Shown here one piece after another: positions 9,885 through 20,633 of a stretch of 30,190 nucleotides of DNA. The translations under genes and the position numbers were made by a program. Each line of letters begins with the position of its first letter. The first letter of the stretch is position 1. Under the pieces are notes generated by a model that was not told the origin of the DNA, did no database searches, and saw nothing but the letters and a program-made list of their open reading frames with translations. The DNA is taken from contig CAXKVR010000142.1 of assembly GCA_964058845.1 (NCBI GenBank), positions 1 to 30,190 on the forward strand. Direction: 5' to 3'. This DNA is from Carex sylvatica. Lineage: Eukaryota; Streptophyta; Magnoliopsida; Poales; Cyperaceae.

Positions 9885-10620
9885 ACTTGTCCATTCTTCT
9901 CCATTCTCCTCCGTTTCTTCTCATTTTTATTTTTATTTTGGACCAACTAGACGTCTCTGGTCAGACTCGGTAATAGACTTGTTTCCGTTCCCCCGGGTCT
10001 GAAGTTGACCCTCAGTATCTACATATTACTCGATTGCTTCTATATAATACGTAAACTAATTAAATATAATAATTTATTAATTCTTATTTAATTTCTCAGA
10101 CACTAGCACACTAATTATTAAAAAATATTAATCATAATATTAAAATTGTCTTATAGATTGATTCAAACATGAGAATAAAACCATATTAGATTATTGTTAA
10201 AACTCTAAATTACACGTTTATATTTATTTACAAACTTCAAACTACATTTCCTTTTTATATACTTTATTGACTATATTTTTGTATTTACTCGAAAAGGCAA
10301 TATGAGTATATGTAATTATTTTCTAATATGGAAATACGTAATAGTTTTGTATTAAAAAACTATTTTAAGTTGAAATTATAAAAATTAATTCACAGTGATT
10401 AATTACAAATATTAGATTCACTTGTAAGATATTATGATTTTTCATGACCAATTGGGCTTCCTATTCTCACAGGTTGTTAAAAAACCACTAGAAAATTATG
10501 AAAGAAAAGGGGCCCTTAAAAGTCCGCAAAATAGGAATAAAGCAAACGATCAACTTAGGGCTGAAAGCCTGGAATTTACTACCAATGAATGGTGATTTGG
10601 GCTTAGAGCCTCAAACAAAT
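9885..10620. other. AT-rich intergenic stretch
   Basis: Nothing recognised; very AT-rich from 10030 to 10440. Confidence 0.4.
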
Positions 10621-10783
10621 GGGGGCGGTCCGATACCCAGTCGGAGCCGTAAGATCTGTATTAATATTCGTGCGAACTTGATTCACACGAATATTATTGT
10701 GTATGCGCGAATTTTGGTGCTGATCGGACGGGTACGATCTGACAATGGATCAAGTTGGTTCGATACCCATCGAACCGCCCTCG
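10621..10783. mobile_element. Possible MITE with internal hairpin
   Basis: The ends GGGCGGTCCGATACC (left) and GGGCGGTTCGATGGG (reverse complement of the right) are imperfect inverted repeats. Inside, AATATTCGTG (near 10664) pairs with CACGAATATT (near 10687). Words shared with 15010-15130 (GATCTGT, CAATATTCGT, ATCGGAYGG) suggest a diverged relative there. Confidence 0.45.
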
Positions 10784-10826
10784 ATTGCCAAGTAGGAACT
10801 TCTCTCTCCACCACCAGTCGCAAAAT

Positions 10827-10967
10827 CTTCGAAACGGGTAAAAGTGTAAACAGAACAGTATTTGCTTCATGCAGCTCACGGGTCATTTGAAGCGCGGTTT
10901 TGGCTCCATTGTCCGTGAGCTGCAGGAAGCAAAGATTTCTCTGTCAATATCTTTACCCATTCGAAAC
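10827..10967. mobile_element. Foldback MITE upstream of the UP3-like gene, 8-9 bp target duplication
   Basis: CTTCGAAAC (10827-10835) and ATTCGAAAC (10959-10967) flank an element of 123 bp (10836-10958) whose ends are GGGTAAA...TTTACCC. The arms pair over about 46 bases, and near the loop 21 of 22 bases match: TTTGCTTCATGCAGCTCACG against CTTTGCTTCCTGCAGCTCAC plus GG. It lies 134 bases before the UP3-like ATG and so may be in the promoter or leader. It is related to the element at 1626-1719. Confidence 0.8.
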
Positions 10968-11022
10968 CCTCTTGCACAACGCCATGTCAGAAGAAAAAAA
11001 ATCTCAAGCAAACACAACCATC

Positions 11023-11033
11023 TCCATAAAAGA
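11023..11033 (+). promoter_or_regulatory. Possible TATA-like box for the UP3-like gene
   Basis: CCATAAAAG stands about 65 bases before the ATG at 11093. If used, the leader is short and the 24-codon upstream ORF beginning with the ATG near 10984 would not be transcribed. No stronger TATA box was seen. Confidence 0.3.
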
Positions 11034-11092
11034 AGATGCACAACAGAGGAGATAAGAAAGCACGCTCTCTCTAACCTACATATTGCTTCAAA

Positions 11093-13616
11093 ATGCCACT
11101 CCGTTTTCAATTCCTTTCCATCTCTCAGTTTTCACTTCCTCAGTCTTCTCATTTCAATTCCTATTTCTTCCCCAATTCATCCTTCAATGCCTCTTATAAT
11201 CACCCCAACAAAACGCTGAGTGGTAAGTTCTCTTTTGAGTTCTTTAGCTTTTGTGATTGTTAGTCGAGGCTTAATAAATAGCCCAATTGAGCATTGAATT
11301 GGCCAATGGTTGCAAAAAATGAATTTTGGATTATAGGAAAATGTTAAGCTCTTTTTGGTTTGCTGCAGTTACAGGATGGAGAAAATGTAAAAGGAACAGT
11401 TTTGTTATAAGCAATGCATCATCAAGCTCCACAAATGGTGTTCCAGAAAATGCGCACATCAAGAAAAGGTAAAAAAATGTGCCATTTTGATACCGACTGT
11501 AGAGTGACAAGTGTGGTACCATCCACGGATTTATACCCTCGAATTGCAATACTAAACATGTCATGCTGGTATTATAAATGCAAAATATTATACACCATAT
11601 GCAGTGTAGTTTTGGGGTTTTGAAAAAAGAAAAAAAGAAAAAATAAGAACAGTATGAATGGTTCATTTTTGGATAAGTACGGACCGTAGTATTGGCATTT
11701 TTCCTGAATTGTAGATATCACATATTTACACTTTAATGCTTAGATGAAAATTTTGAACAAAAGGGTGATTAATTTTCTAATACTCTGATAGAAAAATAAT
11801 GGAGCATGTTTTCCTTCTGAAAGCAAAAGGGGATATAAGCGAGGCCGAAGAAAAAGACATGCTTGATTACCTATACACTTCTCAGTATCACATGAGCGGA
11901 ATTTTAGCCATCTCATTAGGTGAGTGTATCTATGCATTATTAATCTTTAAAATTATTAATAGAGTGATGCTATGGTACTTTGCAAATGTGGATCGCTCTG
12001 TGCTATGGATCCATATCTCCGTTTTGTAATCTCATAGTTGATCCGAGCTGCTTAACATATCTCCATATGGAAATGTTCGAAGACCAAATTTTGCATGTTT
12101 TAGAAATTTTTTTACTATTTTTTTAAATAGGTAGAAAATCATAATTTTCGGATGGTTCAAAATCTTTAGATCAGGTGATTTTCTACCTATCTAAAAAAGA
12201 GTAAAAAGATTAATAAAAAAAAAATGTAATTTTGTTTCTCCTAGTAGATTTTTATATGGGGATCATTTTGAATAGTTCGGATCGATTGTTTGAACTTTTT
12301 TAATGGAGATATTGATCCATAGCATGGACCATTCTGCGCTTTGCAAAGTACCACAGCCTCACTGTTATTAATATGTAGTTGGTACCACAAAAGGATTACT
12401 GTACTGCATACTGTTAATGTGTTATGTGTTAGCTACAGTGCTGATTACCTTTGTTGTGAATTGGCAAAATTGCAATTTCTTTCTTTAATGTGCTAATCTA
12501 GATGTTCTTTTCTCTTGAACCTGTAGTTCAAACTAATTAGTATATTATCTATTTATGCAAGATAAATTGGTTCTGAATTAAATGTTTTTATCTTTAAGGG
12601 CGCATCGAAGGCCCAAATGCAGAGAACTTCACACACGGTGTTTATATGCGTTTCCAGAGAAAGGAAGACATTACAAAATTCTACAATAGTGCTTTCTATT
12701 CTAGAGTTCTTGAGGAGCACGTGAACCCAATTTCCTATGTATGGCCCTCGTTTTGCATGTAATCACCTTTACTTACGTTTCTCTCTCTATGTTAATTTTT
12801 TTCTTTCATTCGATTATCTAGGAGCAGGCCAACGTAATATATGTATATATTTTATTTTTATTTACTTGTAGGGTTCAGTTTGTGTAGACTTTGAGTCCGA
12901 GGTAGAAGATGACATAATACCGATATTCCGAAGAGGAGAGGTATTTCGAGTTTAATTTAATTCTATTTTTTGTACATAAATTATCCTCGTGCTATCTGTT
13001 TTTTTGTATTTAATTTTATTTGGTTGAATTAGGACTTCAACTACGGCATGGAATGCATTATTCTAATATCTGCTTTGGAAATGGCACCAAGAGAAGCCAT
13101 AGAAGATGCACTCGATTCTCTCCAGCATTTGATTTCGGAATACAAGTCCTTTATTGTTCAAGCCACTATAGGTACTTCAAATAGAAAAGGTGGTCTCAGT
13201 TCTTCTCTGGTTTCAGCTAAGTATACATTACATGATTTTTCCGTTTTATTATTTTCAGGTACCAATCTTAACTCCAAATATAGTGAATACAGCCATGCTG
13301 CAGTAATACGTTTTCCATCTCGTAAGTTGCTTATCTTCTTTCTTCCTTTGCAGTTACTGCTAATTAATTTTGTATATTTTTGTTCATAATCTTTTCAACT
13401 TATCTTTTGAAGGAGAAGACTTCGTGTTTTTCAAAGAAAGCAAGGATTACAAGGATGTAAGTTTTCTTGTGTAATATATTTTGTTAAATCATTTTCCATT
13501 TCAATTATTAACATACATTGTGAACACAGATGTGGAGCTTGAAATTTCAACCCGTCACCAAAAAGTCGCTTTTGGTACATTACTCGGTCGATCCCGTCGG
13601 TACAGAATTGATGTGA
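11093..13616 (+). CDS. UP3-like stress-response A/B-barrel (Dabb) protein, 9 exons
   Basis: Exons: 11093-11222, 11369-11468, 11792-11919, 12599-12738, 12872-12940, 13033-13171, 13259-13321, 13413-13456 and 13530-13616. All introns are GT-AG, the phases join, and the total is 900 nt or 299 aa plus TGA. Two Dabb modules are visible. The first starts at residue 80 (MEHVFLLKAKGDISEAEEKD) and includes FTHGVYMRFQRKED; the second starts near 190 (DFNYGMECIILISALEMA) and includes YSHAAVIRFPS. It ends VHYSVDPVGTELM. The match to Arabidopsis UP3 (about 263 aa) is clear along both modules; UP3 has no known enzyme activity. The first about 79 residues are Ser/Phe/Asn-rich without acidic residues at the start, like a plastid transit peptide; no PTS1 is seen. 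Intron 3 holds a 403-bp MITE. The gene appears intact. Confidence 0.92.
11953..12373. mobile_element. Foldback MITE in intron 3 of the UP3-like gene, perfect 9-bp target duplication
   Basis: TTATTAATA occurs at 11953-11961 and 12365-12373, flanking a 403-bp element (11962-12364). The left end GAGTGATGCTATGGTACTTT pairs with the right end (reverse complement CAGTGAGGCTGTGGTACTTT). Pairing continues through GCTATGGATCMATATCTCC and, near the centre, AGGTAGAAAATCA with TGATTTTCTACCT. The 9-bp duplication suggests a Mutator-type transposase acted on it. It lies wholly inside an intron, away from the splice sites. Confidence 0.9.
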
Positions 13617-13838
13617 TGTTTGATTTATAGAAAAAGAAAGAATTGTAAAAAAGTTTCTATAACAATATAGTCTCAACTATTGTATACAGATAATGACAAT
13701 TATCAAAGAAAAAAAAAAGCATACAGTTTCAACTATTGGATACAGTTGAATGACAATCATTGAAGAAATTTCATCTTTTATATTATTTAGTTTTCTTGTT
13801 GTTCATGCTCTTTTCTCTTCCTTTATTAAAACTTTTAT

Positions 13839-14124
13839 GGGGGAATTTCATGTATACCCTTCGAAAACTTATAAATTATGTATTTACCCCTATGAAACAC
13901 ATGATATCATATTTATCCTTCTAAATTTTAAAAACTTATAAATTTACGCAATTAGTTGTCTTTTCTATAAAAACTCATTATAAATTTATAAAGTATCCCC
14001 CAATCCATATTTTAAAATTTTATAAAGTATCATTTTATCATTTATTAAAAAATTAAAAAACACCTAACATGTTTAAGAGAAATATGTAATTCGAAGTTTT
14101 TGAGGGTATACATGAAATCCCCCC
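13839..14124. mobile_element. MITE, 286 bp, starting GGGGG
   Basis: The left end GGGGGAATTTCATGTATACC pairs with the right end (reverse complement GGGGGATTTCATGTATACCC) and both continue with CAAAAACTT-like sequence for more than 30 bp in all. Possible 8-bp flanks ACTTTTAT and TATTTTAT differ at two bases. It begins about 220 bases after the UP3-like stop. Confidence 0.75.
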
Positions 14125-15000
14125 TATTTTATAGAGACACTTGGTGAATGTGGGGACCTCTATGGGGCTGACTATGGCATGTGAAATGATCATAGTTCTC
14201 TCTTTTACATTTGGACTCATGTGAGCAATGTGCTGATTATATTAATTAATCATACCAGTAGGGTTTTAACAACTATATTAGAAAATTCATTGCATTGACA
14301 TTAGTCAGTGCTTTATTTTTTATATTTTGATGAGTGTCTATACAGTACTTTGACTGGAATCTTTGAAAGCATTGGTTTGACTAATCTCTTTGGTAACATT
14401 ACTATTTACAGTCCAAATCCCTTTTTATTTTATTCTACCCCAAACCAATGAAATCCCATTCTTTCTGTACGAATCTCAAAGCACAATATCCTGGTACCTT
14501 AAATTCCGAATAAAATGAAATTATTCAACATATTTGAAAAGAATGTAACCTGACTTTAGATAAAATGAAATTTTATTTTCAGATATCTCATGAATACGAA
14601 CTCCAGACCAATGGAGCCTGTTACTGGTACAGTGATATGAAGCAGTTGTTGTTACTATTTTTCAAATTTCAACTTTGGATAAAAAAATGAAAACTGGAAA
14701 TTACTTGATGACATCATCATTAGTACTATTATGCTTTTATTGATAAGATCTACATACAACTGTGGTAAAGATCTGGCATTACCTGACCTGATCAGAGGTC
14801 AGGTTTCAGAAAACAAAAATGACAAAATATCATTAGTAGAGATGTTCAAATAGTCAGTATTTGTTTGTATGTACAAAAGTTGTGGAGCCAACACATGGCT
14901 TCCTCACGTCCCATCCCGGTTCAAATGGATCATGTGATTACGTAAACAGAGTCTGTATTCTCTGACTCTCTGTGGCAATTATTATGTGGTAAAATACTGG
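14125..15000. other. Intergenic, no gene recognised
   Basis: A short palindrome, CTGACCT-GATCAG-AGGTCAG, lies near 14784-14806. No coding frame is convincing. Confidence 0.4.
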
Positions 15001-15200
15001 GACGTAGGTTCAATGGACTACAAGATCGTCCGATCTGTGCATTTTACTTCAATATTCGTACTCGTCCGGTTTAATTTCTACGTGCACGGATTTTAAAGTG
15101 AATCGGATGGTTGTGAAACCCATCGAACTTATGCTCATTAGACCTACTATGATCTAGTGGTAAAATGGGTACTGAATACTACTGATGTTTCGAGTAACGA
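15001..15200. repeat. Repeat remnant with SINE-like and MITE-like words
   Basis: It contains GATCTGT...CAATATTCGT...ATCGGATGG, similar in order to the element at 10621-10783, then TGATCTAGTGGTAAAATGGG at about 15150, which matches the A-box part of the SINE at 22151 (TGATCTAGTGGTAAAGTCG). It is diverged and its borders are unclear. Confidence 0.4.
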
Positions 15201-15937
15201 GGGTTGTCAACAAACAGAATCAATTTGAGCTCGACAAAACTCAAACTAGGCTCATATCAGAACAATTCGAGTCTGATTCTAGACAAGACGTGTCTTTAGT
15301 TGCTCTTTAGTATTGTGAGTTGCGTATAGAGTAAAGATTTCTGTCAATTTGATATTGTGAGACACATATAACTCACAAGTCAGAAAATAATTTCATTTCA
15401 TCTTCCAACAAGTTTGGTCATTTCATAGTTGACACAAAAAGTGATAGTGAGCCACATAAATCAAGCTTGAACTCATTAATAATAAACTGAGCCAGAATCA
15501 AACGAGCTACGAGCTAGTAGTTTATTTGCCAACCCTACTTCCAGCTAAATCTGGATGAAACCCTGTTCTAGACTTGAGAATTGTTACATCAAAGCATACA
15601 GAGAAAATGATTACAAGAACTGAACTCTACTAAAACAAAACAAAGTCTGGTGAGCATTTATTTCCAGATAAAGCTATAGTCAAATCATTGTCCTCTTTGA
15701 TCTTCTTACGTACCACCGCAATTATTTAATTCAAGCTTTTAGTAACAAATTTGCTCTACGTTTCCTCAAATTATTAAATTAATGCATACTAATCGGAAGT
15801 AAATTAATGCATGTAAGAGTACAAATTCAGTAGAAAAATATTGATAAAAAGAGTTTTTTGGATCAAAATTGAGATTAAACAGGGAAGAATTCAACAAAGA
15901 AGGTCTAAAAATTACTTTAAACTTGGACTATCAACTT
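15201..15937. other. Intergenic, no gene recognised
   Basis: Repeat-like words such as 'gagctacgagct' and 'aactcaaactaggctca' suggest old transposon debris. There is no reading frame with family resemblance. Confidence 0.35.
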
Positions 15938-16033
15938 TTTAGGAAATAAACTTTTTTTTTTGAAGGTCAGTAGAACTGACATTTCATTGATTAATAGGAA
16001 AAAAGTTATTTACACAATTTAGGAAATAAACTT
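15938..16033 (-). mobile_element. Truncated LINE 3' tail with 16-bp target duplication
   Basis: TTTAGGAAATAAACTT is present at 15938-15953 and again at 16018-16033 without mismatch. The 64-bp insert begins with poly-T, so it is a poly(A) tail on the minus strand. On the minus strand the insert reads CTATTAATCAATGAAATGTC then AGTTCTACTGACCTTC, a sequence style common at the 3' ends of plant L1-type LINEs. Confidence 0.85.
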
Positions 16034-16536
16034 GAAAGTTAATAAAATGGAATATGCAAAAATTATCCATCATGTATACAATTAAAAGTAACAATTAAGA
16101 TGTCTTTTAGAGTTAGATTAATTTGTACGCCAATATGAACTTTTCTTTTTTGACAATTTATGACAGTACCTTTAATTGATGGAGGACAGCTTAAAGACTT
16201 ATAGTAGAAACTGTCTCTTTGCCACAAACAAATATGCCCCACATATCATTTGGGTTGGTTGGTTTGAGGTGTTTATGTGCGAAATTTAGAAATTTAAAAA
16301 TGAAATGAAATATATGGTAGAATTAGATTTGAGAACACTGAATTAATAAACCAAAAATTCAATTCTGATAGAAAAATAAAAAAGAAATATGATCCATCTG
16401 GTAACTTATTACTGTATATATAATGCTCCACCGATCTACCTGACAAACACAAAATCGGCCCTATATATAATTTCCCTATACAACATAAAATTAAGAAAAG
16501 AAAACAAAAATATTCCTAATTACACTTTTTATAATC
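16034..16536. other. 3' side of the CLE gene, no further gene
   Basis: AT-rich. It probably includes the 3' untranslated region of the minus-strand CLE gene; no clear polyadenylation signal was singled out. Confidence 0.4.
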
Positions 16537-16779
16537 TCAATTGTGTAGAGGGTTTGGACCTTGAGGCACCAGTCTCTTCGACTCTCCAATTGTGGCATTA
16601 AATTCTCCTCCTTTGTGTGTTTTTGATGAAGAAACCTCTTTATCAGTACCAGTATCAAAGCTTTGTTTCATGAGATCTTTTTCAATTGTTCTCCTGCCAT
16701 GGCGAAAGCTGGTCACTGTTGACACTAGTAGGAGTGTGGAGAGAAGCACTAGTGGTAAATGGAAATTCTTGCAATTCAT
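16537..16779 (-). CDS. CLE peptide hormone precursor
   Basis: An 80-aa intronless precursor. Residues 1-24 (MNCKNFHLPLVLLSTLLLVS then TVTS) form a signal peptide; residues 25-68 are the variable, hydrophilic linker; residues 69-80 are the CLE dodecapeptide RLVPQGPNPLHN at the very C-terminus, preceded by SK. The conserved Pro, Gly-Pro-Asn-Pro and His-Asn are all present. CLE peptides are secreted, cut out, and recognised by LRR receptor kinases that control meristem or vascular cell fate. The core is of the type of Arabidopsis CLE9/10 and CLE13 (RLVPSGPNPLHN), with Gln in place of Ser at position 5; other plant CLEs carry Gln there. Prolines at positions 4 and 7, often hydroxylated, are kept. 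It appears intact. Another secreted-peptide-like gene lies 4.6 kb away on the same strand. Confidence 0.95.
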   Translation of the reverse strand: MNCKNFHLPLVLLSTLLLVSTVTSFRHGRRTIEKDLMKQSFDTGTDKEVSSSKTHKGGEFNATIGESKRLVPQGPNPLHN

Positions 16780-16798
16780 GCTAATGCAAGAGAAGATA

Positions 16799-16911
16799 GA
16801 AAGAGGTTATAGAGGAAGAGAGAGAAGAGAGAGAAGAGAGGAGAGAGGAAGACAGCAAAATGAGATATGGTTGAATTTTGTCTGTATACTCAGGAGGCAA
16901 GTTATTTAAAT
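16799..16911 (-). promoter_or_regulatory. CLE gene leader (CT-rich) and possible TATA-like box
   Basis: On the minus strand the leader is CT-rich (16799-16853), which is common in plant 5' leaders. TTTAAATAAC at 16901-16910 is the best TATA-like site, but it is not a consensus box. Confidence 0.35.
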
Positions 16912-18100
16912 TCATTATAAATGTTGGGGTTCCCACCTTTGGCAAAAAAAATAGTTGTGATGTTAAAGTTGGTAATACATTTTTTGAAATTTGTATTATT
17001 CATTATGTCATGTCATCACAATCATTTGAGAAATGATAATGGTCGCCAAAAATAAGCATCCTTTATTGCCTTCAACTAATACTTAAGCTATGTCTGATTT
17101 TGACGTAAAATAGATAGAATAAGAGATGAGCTAATATGCAGTAAATTACAATTTTTTTTCTATATAAATTAAGTTATTATATATTTACTTCATATGTATG
17201 ATATACTGTCATAGGCAATGAAATATTCATTTCTTATCTTACTCGGTCAGACGGATTAATTTAAGCAATAGGTTAAAGTTTAAATTATCAAACAAAATGT
17301 AAAATATAAAGAATAAGATAAATAAAGCAATTTAATCCTCATTTACTTTACTCCACAGTCAAACATTAATATATCTGCTCTAAGATATAACTAATTTTCT
17401 TATACCGGCTTACTTCTTAGTTTAATTATTTAAAATCTTTTTGACTAAAATTTGATTTTTTGTATACACTCTAAAATTTTGATATTAAAAAAGAAAGAAA
17501 GAAATAAGTTGTCATAAAAACTAACTAATGAGGGACACATATAGCATATTTTGTATTCCACACATATCATTCGAATTGTTGGATGTTGTTTGCAATATAT
17601 ATATATTAAATTAATTAGCAAACTATAATTTCAATATGTGTTTGACCATAATTTAATTATATATAGATTTCATCCGTGTAGCCTCTAGGGAGGAGGATAT
17701 CAAAAAGCCTAAATATCATTAACCTTGGCATCTTTGTTTCTCGTCAAATCTACCAATCAATCTTTCGTCGCCTATATATATATATATTAATTTAATTAAT
17801 TGATCTACAACATTTTTCTCCCTTGTAATAACTAATGTGAAAAGACCTCCAATAAAAAGCCTCGTCATGGTTTCGTGGCATTGACTCCTGCAACTTCTTT
17901 TTCATTAGCATTAATTATTGAAAGCAAATAACAAGCCGACTTATTAGGTTTATACTTAATATAATTTCATAATCCTTGTAGAATTTGTAGCGTAAAATTT
18001 AGAAAATTAAGCGCGATTTGTATTTTATAAACCATAATTAAAAAAAATCAGAAGTCAGGGAACCAACATGAGTGTTTTTTTTTTTTTTTTTAACAAAAAA
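16912..18100. other. AT-rich intergenic stretch
   Basis: (TA)n runs lie near 17597 and 17773. No gene, RNA or clear transposon end was found. Confidence 0.4.
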
Positions 18101-18115
18101 TCATAAGTACTGCAT

Positions 18116-18255
18116 GGACTATTTGGTACGTCCCTACTAACCGTGTGACCTTCCGTAGAATAACCTAGTGCTATTCGGTACAAGATTTTTTTTTTTTTTT
18201 TTTAGTTTTCACTGCCATAATTATGTGGCGAATTCGGGTTGGGACCAAATAGTCT
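18116..18255. mobile_element. Possible short MITE, 140 bp
   Basis: GGACTATTTGGTACGTCCC at the left pairs with AGACTATTTGGTCCC (reverse complement of 18241-18255). Two long T-runs lie just before and inside it. CTATTCGGTACA occurs at 18171 and 18252. Confidence 0.45.
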
Positions 18256-18885
18256 ATTCGGTACATAGAGGATATAGATCTTCTGTGGACCCTTTCAAAT
18301 AAAAAGATAAAATTGGGAGGTACCAAATGAATTATTACCCTTAGATTTAAATAGAAAATACACTTATTGGGTAGTTATGGTTTTTATATAAAAAAAACCC
18401 TATCATATTGGTTTTCTAACTTGTGATTTTTTAATTATAGTTTGTAAAAAAAATCCTCCTCAGTGAGCACATGTCTTCTTTCTTTTGCTTAAAATAAGTG
18501 CATGCATCTTTTGAGTCAACAGTTTTAGTTGTGTTGTATGGATATGTATTTGAAAAATCATGAAAAAATTTGCAGAGCATTTATATTAACCATTAACTTT
18601 AGGTAAGTTTAATAATTTGTTCTAAATTATTTGTAATTTATTGGAGATGGAAATTACATTAGATGGCAAAAAAAATGTGAAAGGAGTATTCAAGTCTTTA
18701 CATAAAATAACCTATATTTTATTCATATTAAGTTTTTATTCTTAATTTTATTTCTTACCGAAACAGGTATTTCTTAGGAAAAATTAAATTTACCATTCAC
18801 TTTTAAGAAGTTGCTGAAGGGACACTGTATTTTATTCCGAACAAAGTATATTATTACAAAAAATATTTATTCTAAAGTATCGGAA
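18256..18885. other. Intergenic, nothing recognised
   Basis: AT-rich, no supported gene. Confidence 0.4.
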
Positions 18886-18887
18886 TT

Positions 18888-19011
18888 CTAATTTTGGGCC
18901 GAGAATTGGAGCATTAGTTTTGGGCCGATAATTGGAGTATTAGTTTTGGGCCGAGAACTGCTTGCATAGGCCGTGAAGTAATAAATCTACATAAATCTAC
19001 ATAAATCTATG
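18888..19011. repeat. Two short tandem arrays
   Basis: A 26-bp unit (GGGCCGAGAATTGGAGYATT then AGTTTT) occurs nearly three times from 18896 to about 18960. Just after it, ATAAATCTAC repeats three times with an 11-bp period (about 18979-19010). Confidence 0.8.
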
Positions 19012-20500
19012 CCTCACAAGACTTCCCCTATTTTGAAGATATTTTTGGACCGAAGAAACGTGTCCGGATCCCTAAAGTAACTCAATTTTTGAATTTTGGA
19101 TCAAGACTATCTAATTTGAGTCCATTGTTTGAAATTACTTCTGAATTCGAATCCATCGCTCAGAATGTGTGCGCACCACTTTGAAATGAATTTTTATGCA
19201 TTCGAATCAAATGGTTCCGATCTAAAACCCAAAAAGTACTTCACTGTATCAGAATTCCAAAGAAACAACGTGAACATATATTTTTTTGAACAAGTAGGCA
19301 AGCTAAGCAATCATTAAAAAAAAAATAGCCTGAATTAATTAATACTTCTTGTCAGTTTTATATATAATTGATTGCTTTATATATGTATCTTCTCTAAGGG
19401 TTTTGGTTCTGATTTAAGGAGATAATTGAAATCCTTGCTTGCCAGAAATTTTGATGGGATATATATACGTACTAATCGAACGAACCTGATTCTATCGGTA
19501 TACCGTCGCGGTATATCCTTGGTTGCTCTATACACGTGGCAATCAAACGTGATTCTCCCTTCAAGCCTTTCCGAAGGACTTTGGAGTACTGAGATTTTCT
19601 GTCCGAATATTTTCTACACCGTAAGATTTAATTTTTATCACGATTGCTTTCATTAACGTTTTTCGTTTGGGGAAAAAAAAAATAGACGTTCTTTTCGGAG
19701 AAATTTGACAAACTAACACACTTCTGTGGGACCCACCCATGTTAAAGTTTCCCTTCCTCTCAATTTACTCTCATTATTTGCATTCAAACTTGTGATAAAA
19801 GATTAAAAGATGTGTTTCTCTAGATCTCCGTTGCAAAGAGAACATAACATCCAGTTAAATGTCTCAATTTGTCAAAGCATACTTGTGCGTTCTGTTTATC
19901 CTTTTCAGTTCTTGCATATGCTGTTTTGACTTTTTGTAAAGGTGACATGTCTATTATTGTTTCTTTAATTAATGTTGTGCTTGTGTAATTACACAGAATT
20001 GTAATAACTGTATGCAGTTATCGGACGGACAAGGTACCGTCAAGCGATTAATCAGAAATAATCAGCCATAATAAGAAATAATCGATTGATTAATCGAAAA
20101 AATCCGTGACAGTTTGGTTACCGCCAACGACTAATCTACCGATTAATCGTTCTAAACGGACGTTTTTCCAACACTGGTAATTTCTGCATAGGTCTTGCTT
20201 GTCTGAAGTATATTTGAATACAACAAGGGTATTTATTTCATACGTAGTCATGTTTTACTTGAAAGAGAACAGTCGATGTAGCATTGTAGCTATCAAACAA
20301 ATTAATACACGAGAGATTAATTAATTGGGAATGGTGTTAAATATTTGATCAGTGCTAGATAGACACCAAATTAATTAAACCATGGAAATTACATCAAAGC
20401 ACTTTGCAAAATGACATGAAAAATACCCATCAAGATCCCCACTGCTGGAACTAAAATTGATTGTTTCTTCGCCATTTGAAAGTTAAAATAGCAATACAAA
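19012..20500. other. Transposon debris, no gene recognised
   Basis: GGTATACCG-TCG-CGGTATATCC near 19498 is a short inverted repeat. From 20030 to 20160 the words CGATTAATC and GATTAATCG recur in both orientations, as in an old repeat. Open frames here show no family resemblance. Confidence 0.35.
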
Positions 20501-20633
20501 ATGCCACCGTTGCATGGGGCAGATGGTATAGGCACTAGTTCTCCTGCAGGAGGACTTGAGTTCGATTCTGCATGGGATAAAACTGTGGTGTTGTGTGCGT
20601 GTCTACTGGCTATCCTAAAAAAAAAAAAAATTG
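20501..20633 (+). mobile_element. tRNA-derived SINE with poly(A) tail
   Basis: An A-box-like GGTATAGGCACTA (20525-20537) and a B-box-like GAGTTCGATTCTG (20558-20570) are spaced as in a tRNA-type RNA polymerase III promoter. A short body follows (TGTGTGCGTGTCTACTGG) and then an A13 run. No target duplication was recognised. Confidence 0.75.

Noticed and set aside
10498..10890. Open frame of 130 codons on the plus strand
   Set aside because: It runs through two inverted-repeat elements and lacks any recognisable domain.
10836..10958. Candidate miRNA precursor
   Set aside because: Not called as a miRNA gene because the target duplication and a related hairpin at 1626 make a MITE the simpler reading; kept as a finding.
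10984..11058. Upstream ORF of 24 codons (MSEEKKSQANTTISIKEDAQ...) before the UP3-like start
   Set aside because: It may lie upstream of the transcription start; no evidence that it is in the mRNA.
16592..16909. Open frame of 105 codons on the plus strand
   Set aside because: It is antisense to the CLE precursor and its leader; the Arg/Glu-rich tail comes from the GA-rich leader.
18888..18970. Regularly spaced 26-bp repeats, CRISPR-like at first sight
   Set aside because: The units are directly adjacent without spacers and the DNA is plant nuclear; it is a small tandem array.
20030..20160. Cluster of GATTAATCG words as a regulatory array
   Set aside because: Copies are in both orientations and imperfect, as in an eroded repeat; there is no nearby gene to regulate.
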